NCBI GenBank assembly: GCA_963833465.1
Contig: CAWHXW010000003.1
Span: forward strand, 558,001 to 622,000
Direction of reading: 5' to 3'
Source of the DNA: Fen-1298 sp963833465
Lineage (GTDB): Bacteria > Bacteroidota > Ignavibacteria > UBA10030
DNA: 64,000 nucleotides
The position numbers and the translations under genes were made by a program. The notes beneath the pieces were generated by a model. It made no database searches. It was not told the DNA's origin and saw nothing but the letters and a program-made list of their open reading frames with translations. Shown one piece after another: positions 9,779-18,268 of the stretch (positions are counted from its first letter, which is position 1; each line of letters opens with the position of its first letter).

Positions 9779-10501
9779 TTAACTAAAGCAAATGAAGTAA
9801 TCCAGCGAGATCCCAAGTATCCAGTGTGTCGTAATTGACGGCCAAATTGATTTTGACCGATATACCATTATTCCCCAAACAAGCCCGCCGAGAATGGAAC
9901 TGTAAATTTCACTATCCGGTTTTCCTATATGGACTATGCATGAAAGTGCAACTTGAACAAGAATTGCACCCCACACTCCGAAGCGATCGGTTAATCCAAA
10001 TTGCATAAACCCGCGAAAAAAAAATTCCCAGCTAAAATAAAAAATAAGATAAGCAATTGCATGAATCACAAACATCTGCATCGAGTCGCCGGCACCTCTG
10101 TACAACGGATACTCTGCAAGATACTTCGGATCTTTTGACGATGGGTAAGCAAGTGCAATCATTACTGCTCCAACAACAAACACTGCGGGAATCCAAAATT
10201 TCCAATCACCGATTTGTAATCCGTAATTTGCAAGTGACTCTTTAAAAACAAATTTTATAACGGCGATGGCAATTACACAAAGCAAAAAGAAGGCAGAAAA
10301 ATAATTGTACCATTCCCCAGTCATTGCAGCACTGTTGAAAATTACAAGTTTGTTGCTGAGATGAGCAAGATAAAACGATTTTGTGCCGTAATATTTCCAA
10401 GTTGTAAGAACAAGCGGCGCAAGAAGAAGTATAATTATCGGTTTTTTATTTTCTTTAGAAAAAAGCTCGGGGAGAGAAAAAAAATTATATAAATTGGTCA
10501 T
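9779..10501 (-). CDS. CPBP-family intramembrane glutamic protease
   Basis: A 240-residue multi-pass protein of the CPBP (CAAX protease and bacteriocin-processing, Abi) family. Motif 1 is SWEFFFRGFMQFG, the E-F-x-x-R variant of the usual EExxxR. Motif 2 is CIVHIGKP, with the His ligand-like residue, and motif 3 is TTHWILG. Bacterial members are thought to cleave membrane-embedded substrates, but most have no known target. The ATG overlaps the stop of the upstream epimerase gene as ATGA at 10498-10501, which indicates translational coupling. With the epimerase and PAP2 genes it forms a three-gene unit probably concerned with envelope lipids or glycolipids (inference from neighbours). Confidence 0.83.
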   Translation of the reverse strand: MTNLYNFFSLPELFSKENKKPIIILLLAPLVLTTWKYYGTKSFYLAHLSNKLVIFNSAAMTGEWYNYFSAFFLLCVIAIAVIKFVFKESLANYGLQIGDWKFWIPAVFVVGAVMIALAYPSSKDPKYLAEYPLYRGAGDSMQMFVIHAIAYLIFYFSWEFFFRGFMQFGLTDRFGVWGAILVQVALSCIVHIGKPDSEIYSSILGGLVWGIMVYRSKSIWPSITTHWILGISLDYFICFS

Positions 10502-11517
10502 GAATTATTCTTTCGAAGTTGGCGTTGCTGTAAAATCCATTCATAGGTCAACCGTATTCCTTCTTCAAGTGGAGTGAAGGTATAACCGAGCTCGAGTTCG
10601 GCTTTTGCGCAAGAATATGCCCAATCCTGCAAAAATGTTTCTACCCAGCCGGTTGTGATTTGCGGATAGATGCCGAATTTCTCAGCTACAAATTTTTGTA
10701 TGCCACCGTAAGCAAGTCCTACTTTAGGCGGAAGGTTGAATTGGAAATGTTTCTTGCCACTCACTTCATCTACAAGTTCGTAGAAATTTTTCAATGAAGC
10801 ATTTTCGCCGCCGATAATGTATCGCTCGCCGATGCGCCCTTTTTCCATTGCGAGAATATGTCCACGTACAAGATCATCTACCAAAACATAATTTCCAATG
10901 TTAACGCCGTGATTTAAAAGAATCGGTACCAAACCGCGATCGTATTGATCAATCATTAAGCTCACGGAATTTCCTTCGGTCAGTTTGCCGGGGCCGTAAA
11001 CTCGAGTTGGATTTACAATTACAACAGGAAACCCTTCAGTAGCCATTTTAAGCGCTTCCTTTTCCGCGATTGCTTTCGTTTCTTCATACTCTGTGTAATA
11101 TTTCGAAGTAATGCGAGGCATTGTTTCATCACCGATTACGCCGGGTGCTGTAGGTCCAAAAGACACAATGGTTGATGTCCATACTACACGCTGAATACCA
11201 ACTTGTTTTGCGGCATCGAACACATTTTGCATAGCCTGTACGTTATGATCGTAAAATATTTTTTTATTTCGCGCCCAGTTCTTGGCATACGCTGCAAGAT
11301 GAAAAACATATGTGCAATCTTTCATCCCTGCAATTAGTGATTCGCAGTTCATGATATCGCCTTGCACCAACTTGATGCACTTGTGGGTCAATCCATCAAG
11401 ATTGCTTGCAGCACGGGTAAGTGCGTGAACCTTATGTCCCTGACGGACTAGTTCGTTGACAAGCTTCGTACCTATAAAGCCTGTTGCGCCTGTGACAAAA
11501 ATATTTGTTGGTTCCAT
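10498..11517 (-). CDS. Extended SDR, NAD-dependent epimerase/dehydratase
   Basis: A soluble oxidoreductase of about 339 residues with a Rossmann fold. The cofactor motif is VTGATGFIGTKL near the N-terminus; the catalytic Tyr-x-x-x-Lys is in EYEETKAIAEKEA, and VVIVNPTRVYGPG follows as in dihydroflavonol-reductase-like and HpnA-like epimerases. The frame is open to an ATG at 11553, but that start has no ribosome site and would add 12 residues before the Rossmann beta strand, so the ATG at 11517 is preferred. The stop overlaps the start of the CPBP gene. Substrate specificity cannot be read from sequence; a nucleotide-sugar or ketone/aldehyde substrate is possible, and a hopanoid-associated role is speculative. 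Confidence 0.85.
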   Translation of the reverse strand: MEPTNIFVTGATGFIGTKLVNELVRQGHKVHALTRAASNLDGLTHKCIKLVQGDIMNCESLIAGMKDCTYVFHLAAYAKNWARNKKIFYDHNVQAMQNVFDAAKQVGIQRVVWTSTIVSFGPTAPGVIGDETMPRITSKYYTEYEETKAIAEKEALKMATEGFPVVIVNPTRVYGPGKLTEGNSVSLMIDQYDRGLVPILLNHGVNIGNYVLVDDLVRGHILAMEKGRIGERYIIGGENASLKNFYELVDEVSGKKHFQFNLPPKVGLAYGGIQKFVAEKFGIYPQITTGWVETFLQDWAYSCAKAELELGYTFTPLEEGIRLTYEWILQQRQLRKNNS

Positions 11518-11642
11518 TTTTTTTCTTGTTACGGCGAAGTAATAACCTCGCATAAACTTATATTGTGATTAAAGTAGAAAAAAAAGGTGCGATAGACAAC
11601 GAATAACTCTAAATTTTACAGATGGATCTATTATTAAATAGA

Positions 11643-11930
11643 TCAGCTTGTTTCAGGGAGATTAGTATATTTTTCTTCCCAATCTTTTAGAAGTTGAATA
11701 AGTCTTGATTTCATGAATACATCATACCGGCGTTTTTCGACATTAAGACTGGTTTCATTATTTTTTGCAAGAATAGAGCAAACAATATTTGTTATTGCAA
11801 ATTGATGGGCTTTGGTTTCAATGATAAAATCTAGCAGTACTTTCTTAGAGTTGACGTCATAAATGAAAGTTTTTTGCAATCCTTCCAACTGCTTGTCCAG
11901 TTCATTTATTTGTTCTTCACTTGGTGTCAT
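11643..11930 (-). CDS. Small hypothetical protein (95 aa)
   Basis: I do not recognise this protein. It is 95 residues long, acidic to neutral, largely alpha-helical in character and soluble, with no signal peptide, cysteine pairs or membrane segment. A perfect AAGGAG lies six bases before the ATG at 11930, which strongly supports that it is translated. It sits between the GH76-like gene upstream and the epimerase gene downstream, on the same strand, with 166 and 125 bases of separation, so it may have its own promoter. The reading frame has normal codon use for this window. No function is proposed. Confidence 0.65.
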   Translation of the reverse strand: MTPSEEQINELDKQLEGLQKTFIYDVNSKKVLLDFIIETKAHQFAITNIVCSILAKNNETSLNVEKRRYDVFMKSRLIQLLKDWEEKYTNLPETS

Positions 11931-12096
11931 ATTAGCTCCTTAATTGTTTAATTAACGCTTAGTTTTCGAATTAACTATTAACTGAATTTACCCCTTCTGT
12001 TTTTAGTGCATAATATTAACAAATTATCTGTGAAAGGCGAGACCCTTTTCCTTTTGTAATAATAATGAGAATTATATTTGTAGCTTGCCACTATTT

Positions 12097-13296
12097 TTAT
12101 GGCTTTTTGTTTTCTTCATGCAATACATATGCGAACACACCAAACGCACGAACTGCTTCTGATTGTGCATGTACTGTTCCTACTTCGTTAACTTTATAAC
12201 CATCCTCACCGCCGTTTGGATTCCATCCATTTCTGATGCCGTCGTCTATCGGGCGATGCAGCGTAATCAAAGCATTTCCATGATGATTTGTCCAAACATG
12301 TTCCAACATTTTTTCAATTTTAACAGGTATGTCAGGCAGCCGGTCCGGAGCAATTTGATATGCATCTAATATAAAATGAACAAATGCGCCATTGCCATCC
12401 ATTCGCAGTTGATAAAAGTCCTTCGGATCGATCCAGCCGTTTGCAGGATCCATTATTAGCTTTGCTGTTGCCACAACTATCTCTTTATATTTTTTATCAC
12501 CGGTCATTTGGAACATCGCTGCACCAATTGAGCACATACCTGCACCTTCCCAAGGAAATTGCTTACCGAATGCTGCCTGCTCTTCGTTCCCTTTCCATAT
12601 TCCTTTGCCGCGGTAAAATTTTTTTTCTACTCCAGGAAATTTCGCGTCGCCGTTCCATATCAGCATGGCATCTTTATAAAACTGCTGTTCATGCGTTGCT
12701 TTAAAAAGCCAGCATGCTACAGTAGCCATTTGATTCATATTGCTATTGGTGAATATCCTGAAATTACCTTTTGCGCCTGGAGTATAATTATACCAGCACC
12801 AAAATCCCTCATGATGGGAAAGCCGTCCTTCATACTTCGCTTCTAGATATCTTTTTCGTGCGTCTTCAACCCATTGGTTATTCTTTCTTCCTGAAAAATA
12901 CCACCAGTACATTTCTGCTAAACAAACCCAGGCACGATCGTCCACCCATGTTCCATTATTCATATCTAGAAGCCGGTACGTATTAGTATAAAGAGTTAAC
13001 AGATTTTGATCGCCCGTCGCAGCATAGAGATAAGCATCGCCAATAGCACCGTATGCCCCTTCCCATTCCGCATTATATACTTGATGAAAAAGATTATCAA
13101 TTGCATAAGTGCGTTGTACAATACGATGAAAAAGATCAGGTGATTCCAGTGCTTGTACTTGTTGAACGATAGTTGGAGATTCTTCCTTTGTTCTGAAGAA
13201 TTCATTTCTTACAAGAATAAAAACTATAGCGAGAATAGCAAATAAACCGAGTACAGCGAACAAACTAAATTTCATGCGGAATAATGTTTTCTTCAC
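12097..13296 (-). CDS. Putative GH76-like (alpha/alpha)6-barrel glycosidase, membrane-anchored
   Basis: A 399-residue protein with one N-terminal hydrophobic segment (about residues 11-28, FAVLGLFAILAIVFILV) that is either a membrane anchor or an uncleaved signal. The remainder is rich in Trp, Tyr and helical repeats, as in six-hairpin glycosidases. The motif TWVDDRAWVCLAEMYW resembles the Asp-Asp catalytic pair of GH76 endo-alpha-1,6-mannanases, and FRIFTNSNMNQMATVACWLFKAT resembles the next helical hairpin. This suggests a periplasmic or surface-facing glycan hydrolase or transglycosidase. The GH76 assignment is by motif only; other (alpha/alpha)6 families (GH88/105 or GH127-like) are possible. 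Confidence 0.6.
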   Translation of the reverse strand: MKKTLFRMKFSLFAVLGLFAILAIVFILVRNEFFRTKEESPTIVQQVQALESPDLFHRIVQRTYAIDNLFHQVYNAEWEGAYGAIGDAYLYAATGDQNLLTLYTNTYRLLDMNNGTWVDDRAWVCLAEMYWWYFSGRKNNQWVEDARKRYLEAKYEGRLSHHEGFWCWYNYTPGAKGNFRIFTNSNMNQMATVACWLFKATHEQQFYKDAMLIWNGDAKFPGVEKKFYRGKGIWKGNEEQAAFGKQFPWEGAGMCSIGAAMFQMTGDKKYKEIVVATAKLIMDPANGWIDPKDFYQLRMDGNGAFVHFILDAYQIAPDRLPDIPVKIEKMLEHVWTNHHGNALITLHRPIDDGIRNGWNPNGGEDGYKVNEVGTVHAQSEAVRAFGVFAYVLHEENKKP

Positions 13297-13628
13297 GAGA
13301 ATCTTTTTGCGATCTGAATGATTTATTTTTTATTTCTTTGACATACGCAATTATAAAGTATTTATTCAAATGTAGATAAAAGCCAGCATAGACACAAAGA
13401 AAAATTGATATTTGCAATTGTTTCAATTCCACCGGGATTGTTTGACTTAATGATTAGTAAAGAATAAAAAAATCAAATTGCGTTTTTCCAAAGACATTCC
13501 TACATTCTACCGTAATAAAGTAATGTAAACAATGGCAGTATAACGAGAATCCTGTGAATATCTTTTAATTACCTGTCATATTTCGTTTTATTTCAAAAAG
13601 AAAATTTTATTTTTGCAATCGTCATAAT
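13297..13628. other. Intergenic region between divergent genes
   Basis: This AT-rich stretch of about 330 bases separates the GH76-like gene and the response-regulator gene, which diverge, so it should hold both promoters. No open frame with a ribosome site, tRNA-like fold or clear repeat is visible. A TATTTTTG at 13608-13615, close to the response-regulator start, fits the Bacteroidetes-type TAnnTTTG -7 element, but no good TTTG partner lies at the right distance, so it is not annotated as a promoter. Confidence 0.5.
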
Positions 13629-14771
13629 ATGTATGACTTTAAAAAGGAGAAGATTGATTGGAATCGACACAAGTACCCTGAAAAAACGAAATCGTCCAGA
13701 CAAATATTAAAGCTTGTCGATCAACTTGTTAAATCAAATGATTTGGAAAAAGCGCTTGCGGAAGTAAAAAAAGCGCGTGAAATAGATCCTAAAAATTTAT
13801 ATGCTTTTGCTTATGAAGAACGCATTCAAGAACTTTTTATTCAACAACGACGTAAGAAAACAGTCGCTACCGAAAATTTAAAAAATACGAATGTGTCTGG
13901 GAAGGTTTTAAATCCTTACAATATGAATGATCACATTCTTAGTAATACTGCAGACGGCTATGGAATGAAAGTGCCGGCTCTTTACGATGAGTTCAAGAAA
14001 GCCGGACTGCGTTCTGCCGATTCGACCGAACCCGTGAAAGTAAAACGAGCATCTAAAGAAGCGTTAGAAACCTACAAACAGGCACTTCTGCTTGTATGGT
14101 CTGATGGCAAAAAAACTGAGGAAGAAATATATGAACTTCAAGATCTCAGACAATCGCTTTGTATTACAGCGGAAGAAAATGAATTTTTAGATAAACAAGC
14201 AAAATTAGAGTGTTATATTTTTTTATTGAAACATCTCTTACATTCGCATGCTTCGCAGTCAGAAATGGAAGAAAGTCTTGCCGAGCTTCGTAAAAGTTTT
14301 GATATGTCCAGTTCTGATCAAGACTTGATTGATGCTAACCTTGGCGTTTTAAAAGAACAAAAAAAGAAGAAGCAAAAGATTGTTGTAGTTGACGATGACC
14401 AACAAATACTCACTTTAATGAAGGCGACTCTTGTTCAAGCGAAATATGAAGTTGCAGGCTTCAGCACATCAGATGATGCGTACGAATTTTTAAAGAAAGA
14501 AAATATTGATTTGATTCTCTGTGACATTAGTCTAGAGACTTCGACAATGAATGGTTTTCTATTTTATGAAAGAATCAAGGAATTGCGCCATTTGCAACAA
14601 GTGCCGTTCATTTTCATCACTGGATTGAATGATGCCGTTCTTATGCGTGCCGGTAAAGAAATCGGTGTCGATGATTTTCTAGTTAAGCCGATTCATCGCG
14701 AAAATCTTATTGCTACAGTTCATGGAAAAATAAAGAGGTATGAGCAACTCAGACTTCTTTCGCGTCTGTAG
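13629..14771 (+). CDS. Response regulator with TPR-like and TerB-like N-terminal regions
   Basis: A 380-residue cytosolic protein. Residues 1-80 resemble a TPR helix pair (SNDLEKALAEVKKAREIDPKN). Residues 140-240 resemble a TerB-like helical domain: ALLLVWSDGKKTEEE then LQDLRQSLCITAEENEFLD. The C-terminus (about 250-378) is a receiver domain with the acidic pair in VVVDDDQQ, phospho-acceptor Asp at about residue 299 (LCDISLE), the Thr/Ser position in FIFITGL and the conserved Lys in FLVKPI. There is no DNA-binding output domain, so signalling is probably by protein interaction. It converges on the hybrid kinase gene across a shared hairpin, which suggests that they work together. The receiver call is firm, the TerB-like call moderate. 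Confidence 0.85.
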   Translation: MYDFKKEKIDWNRHKYPEKTKSSRQILKLVDQLVKSNDLEKALAEVKKAREIDPKNLYAFAYEERIQELFIQQRRKKTVATENLKNTNVSGKVLNPYNMNDHILSNTADGYGMKVPALYDEFKKAGLRSADSTEPVKVKRASKEALETYKQALLLVWSDGKKTEEEIYELQDLRQSLCITAEENEFLDKQAKLECYIFLLKHLLHSHASQSEMEESLAELRKSFDMSSSDQDLIDANLGVLKEQKKKKQKIVVVDDDQQILTLMKATLVQAKYEVAGFSTSDDAYEFLKKENIDLILCDISLETSTMNGFLFYERIKELRHLQQVPFIFITGLNDAVLMRAGKEIGVDDFLVKPIHRENLIATVHGKIKRYEQLRLLSRL

Positions 14772-14804
14772 ATTTCTAATTAAAGAATGATTGTAAGTAC
14801 CTAT

Positions 14805-14833
14805 AGAGGAAAAAACAATAGAATTTTTCCTCT
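14805..14833. terminator. Bidirectional hairpin between convergent genes
   Basis: A 10-bp perfect inverted repeat, AGAGGAAAAA at 14805-14814 and TTTTTCCTCT at 14824-14833, with a 9-base loop. The A-rich left arm gives a U-rich tail on either strand, so it can terminate both the response-regulator gene (ends 14771) and the kinase gene on the other strand (ends 14918). Confidence 0.65.
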
Positions 14834-14917
14834 TTAAGATCTTGTCATATGTGTGAAAACCAAACATCATATATTTTTGCACAGAGATATATTCTAAATG
14901 TCTTATAATCGGACGTT

Positions 14918-17452
14918 TTATGAACTTTCGTTCTTTTCTAATATTTTTCTTAAAGTATCTCCAAGAACACCTTTCCTAAAAGGTTTAAGCAGAACAGTTC
15001 TTATACCGAGAGTTTCAAGTTTCTTAGGATCTTCTAATTGATCATATCCAGTCATTAAAACGATTGGAATATCTTTGCGCGCTTGCATAATTCTGCCGGC
15101 CAAAAGGATGCCGGTCATATGCGGCATTGTTTGATCTGTGATGACGAGATCATAACCAGAAGGATTTTTTTCAAATGCTCGTAGTGCTTCGTTCGGTTTG
15201 ACGAAGGGAAACGCTTGATAGCCAAGCCCCCTTAGCGTTTCAGTTAGTGTTTTGAGCAATCGTTCCTCATCATCGACTATCATAATACGTTCGGCATTTC
15301 CAAATCCTTCTAATGTCACTTCGGCTTTCACACTCTCTTCTTCACCTGCATATACAGGAAGATAAACATCCACTTGTGTACCTTTTCCAACTTGACTTTG
15401 AACTTTGATTGCACCTCCATGATTTTTAATGATGGCATGTACAATTGCCAATCCTAATCCAGTTCCTTTACCTGGAGCTTTTGTTGTAAAAAAAGGTTCG
15501 AAAATACGTTTCAATGTAAATCCATCCATCCCGAGTCCAGTATCCTGAACAGTGAACACTGCATATAATCCTTTCTTCAGATCGGGGTGATATAGAAATG
15601 CTCGATCATCAAACTCCACATTCTTCTGGCGTAAAAAAAGTTTTCCATCCATTCCTTCCATTGCTTGAGCGGCATTAGTACAAAGATTCAAGATCACTTG
15701 GTGAATCTGTGTTGCATCACCTAAAATGAGCGGGCCGTTCATCGGTAAATCTACTTTTATTTCGATGGTTGCAGGAAGCGATGCACGTAGAAGTCTCATT
15801 CCCTCTCGTAAAATGTAATGAAGCCGTACAGGCCGGAATTGTGTATCTTGTTTTCTACTAAAAGCGAGAATTTGCTGGACAAGTTCTTGTGCTCGATCTG
15901 ATGCATTGATTACTTCCTCGATGTGTTTCATTGCACGATGTTTTGGGGTCAGTTTCAGTTTCACTAACTCTGCGTTACCAATAATAACAGAAAGAATATT
16001 GTTAAAATCATGTGCGATGCCGCCTGCAAGAGACCCGACTGCTTCCATTTTTTGTGATTGTAATAGTTGTGATTGCAGGTTTCTTTGCGTCTCTTCTGAC
16101 TTCAATCGTTCAGTGATATCTCGTAGGATAATTGTGTAGAGTTCTTCATTTCCTGCATATACCTTTGCGATGGATGCCTCAACAGGAAAAACTTCACCGT
16201 TAATGCGAATGCCGTTTATTGTTCTCATCCTGCCTTCTAAAACATCGACAATCGAATGTTTTTCATTCACATCGATGTTGTTATGATTCTTATCGCTGTG
16301 CGGAAGAGCAATGAAACGATCAATAGACTGTCCAACTGCTTCTGTTTCTAAACAGCCGAACATTTGTTCCGATGCAGGATTGAATGATTGGATAAGGTGG
16401 TGTTCATCTAAAGTGATGATGCTTTCCATTGCCGATGTGATGATACATGATAGACGGCTTTGACTTTCACGAATTGTTTCTTGAGTGCGCTTAAATTCCG
16501 TTAGATCAGCTACGATACCAAGAATAGCTGGCTCGCCTTCGTAATGGATTACCTTCGACATTTGAAGGCATTCGATTTTTTGGTTCTTTTTTCCCATCAA
16601 TGTACATTCATACGGCTCAACATCGACTCCAATTTTATGTTCTAAGAATTTTTGCATAACCATATCCCGATGTTCCGGAATAATAATTGAAAGGAAGTCA
16701 AAACTTGCCGCATAAATTTCTTCGCGTGTATAACCGATTAAATCCTTACATCTTTCATTAACATATATAATCTTTCCATTCTTATTTATAAAAACCATAT
16801 TCGGCAACTCATCAGTAAGAGTTCTGAACTTTTCCTCTGACTCTTTCAATTCCATAGCTTGATGCCGAATATCTTTTTCATTCATTCGTGCTTTATTAAT
16901 ACTTCGCAGAAGATTATCTGCAAGAATGCGCACGGCGACAGCTGTCACAGAAAGAATAACGGCAATATCGATAACATCAAAGTAGGTTGTCCGAGTATTA
17001 TTTTGATTGACGATTAATCCATTTATTTCGAGAAAGCCAATCAAGACCACAGATAAAATCGCCAAAAATGTAAAAGCGAAAAAATATGCTGCACGTAATG
17101 CAATTGCTGCGAATACCAGACAGATGGGAATACCAAGTAAAGCAATGTTATGCAATCCATTTGATGTGTACAGCAGATATGTAATAAAACCCAAAAGCGT
17201 CCAAAGCAACAGACCTTCTGCCCATTGCAAACGGCCATGCCTGAGGAACAAGATGGAGATTACAATTAACACACCGGCTGAGATAATTTGAACAAAGAGT
17301 TTATATTGACCAGCTATTGCTCTTTGAAGGACGAGAATTATGAACCCTGTTAGGATACTTAGAGCGATAACATTGAGAATCTCTGCAACACGATTTTTTT
17401 CTTCATCACCGAAGTTAGGCGGCGCAAAAAGCGAGAGAAACTTTTCAAACAT
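14918..17452 (-). CDS. Membrane PAS hybrid histidine kinase (PAS-PAS-HisKA-HATPase-REC)
   Basis: An 844-residue hybrid sensor kinase. The N-terminus has about six hydrophobic segments (residues 25-195), a membrane sensor module with almost no extracytoplasmic domain. Two PAS domains follow (about 205-325, with FINKNGKIIYVNERCKDLIGYTR, and about 335-455, with IITLDEHHLIQSFNPASEQMFG). The HisKA box is GGIAHDFNNILSVIIGNAEL with the phospho-His at about residue 481, then HATPase_c with NLCTNAAQAM, DTGLGMD and GKGTGLGLAIVH. The C-terminal receiver (about 720-840) has Asp in LVITDQTMP and Lys in VLLKPF. AAGGAT upstream supports the ATG at 17452. The likely partner is the convergent response regulator; the signal is unknown. 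Confidence 0.92.
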   Translation of the reverse strand: MFEKFLSLFAPPNFGDEEKNRVAEILNVIALSILTGFIILVLQRAIAGQYKLFVQIISAGVLIVISILFLRHGRLQWAEGLLLWTLLGFITYLLYTSNGLHNIALLGIPICLVFAAIALRAAYFFAFTFLAILSVVLIGFLEINGLIVNQNNTRTTYFDVIDIAVILSVTAVAVRILADNLLRSINKARMNEKDIRHQAMELKESEEKFRTLTDELPNMVFINKNGKIIYVNERCKDLIGYTREEIYAASFDFLSIIIPEHRDMVMQKFLEHKIGVDVEPYECTLMGKKNQKIECLQMSKVIHYEGEPAILGIVADLTEFKRTQETIRESQSRLSCIITSAMESIITLDEHHLIQSFNPASEQMFGCLETEAVGQSIDRFIALPHSDKNHNNIDVNEKHSIVDVLEGRMRTINGIRINGEVFPVEASIAKVYAGNEELYTIILRDITERLKSEETQRNLQSQLLQSQKMEAVGSLAGGIAHDFNNILSVIIGNAELVKLKLTPKHRAMKHIEEVINASDRAQELVQQILAFSRKQDTQFRPVRLHYILREGMRLLRASLPATIEIKVDLPMNGPLILGDATQIHQVILNLCTNAAQAMEGMDGKLFLRQKNVEFDDRAFLYHPDLKKGLYAVFTVQDTGLGMDGFTLKRIFEPFFTTKAPGKGTGLGLAIVHAIIKNHGGAIKVQSQVGKGTQVDVYLPVYAGEEESVKAEVTLEGFGNAERIMIVDDEERLLKTLTETLRGLGYQAFPFVKPNEALRAFEKNPSGYDLVITDQTMPHMTGILLAGRIMQARKDIPIVLMTGYDQLEDPKKLETLGIRTVLLKPFRKGVLGDTLRKILEKNESS

Positions 17453-17648
17453 TTTAAAATATCCTTATGTTGTACGACTTTCGATTCGATGATTGATAAA
17501 TGACATAACGTAAGAAATTCGGCAGGTCTTTATCGTTGGATGTCAAATTCAAACGAAAATAATATACAAATGACAACGCGGGAATTCAAGAGATATATAT
17601 AACGCTTTGGATCGACAATGACAAACGATGCAGAAGTTGAAATTAATT

Positions 17649-18083
17649 TCAACGAGAACCTGTAATATAATTTTCCAATTGCTTTATGGTGTATTCATGT
17701 TCAGAAATAATTGCTTTTACCACATCTCCAATTGAAATTACACCAACGAGTTTTTCATTCTCTAAGACTGGAAGATGACGGACGTGTTTGTCGGTCATAA
17801 GAGCCATACACTCGTCAATGGATTGTTCTGGAAGCACGAAAAGTACTTTTGATGTCATGACATTTTTTACTATGGCTGTGCTTGAAGATTCTTCTTTAAG
17901 TGCGATCTTCCTCGCATAGTCTCGTTCAGAAAAAATCCCGACCACTTTTTCATTTTGGATTACTAGAAGCGCGCCGACATTTTTTTCCGCCATAATCTTT
18001 ATAGCGTCAAAAACAGTCGCATTTGGTGCAATTGACCAAATATTCATGTCTTTAGTTTGTAAGATATTTCTAACTGTTGTCAT
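17649..18083 (-). CDS. CBS-pair domain protein
   Basis: A 144-residue soluble protein made only of two CBS repeats (about residues 7-62 and 72-130). The first contains FDAIKIMAEKNVGALLVI and VVGIFSERDYARKI; the second contains CMALMTDKHVRHLPVLENEKLVGVISIGDVVKAII. CBS pairs bind adenosyl ligands such as AMP, ATP, NAD or SAM and act as energy or redox sensors; a stand-alone pair usually regulates a partner enzyme or transporter. AAGGAA six to seven bases before the ATG at 18083 supports the start. It lies upstream of the kinase gene on the same strand with about 195 bases between them, so shared transcription is possible but not shown. Confidence 0.9.
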   Translation of the reverse strand: MTTVRNILQTKDMNIWSIAPNATVFDAIKIMAEKNVGALLVIQNEKVVGIFSERDYARKIALKEESSSTAIVKNVMTSKVLFVLPEQSIDECMALMTDKHVRHLPVLENEKLVGVISIGDVVKAIISEHEYTIKQLENYITGSR

Positions 18084-18268
18084 TATTATGTTCCTTAAAA
18101 CAATATATTTTTGCTTCTATAATTGCATATAACATGCAAAAGGCTCCATAAAAAGTCAATGAGTATTATAGTTCAAAATATTTTTCCTTGCGTTTGTTTG
18201 GATGCTTCTTTATGTTTGACAAGTCGTTTGAAGAAAATTTGCACAACAGTACAGAAATGAGGTAAGAG

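Noticed and set aside
12035..12060. Hairpin AAAGG/CCTTT between the GH76-like gene and the small hypothetical gene
   Set aside because: The stem is only five to six base pairs and lacks a convincing U tract on the minus strand.
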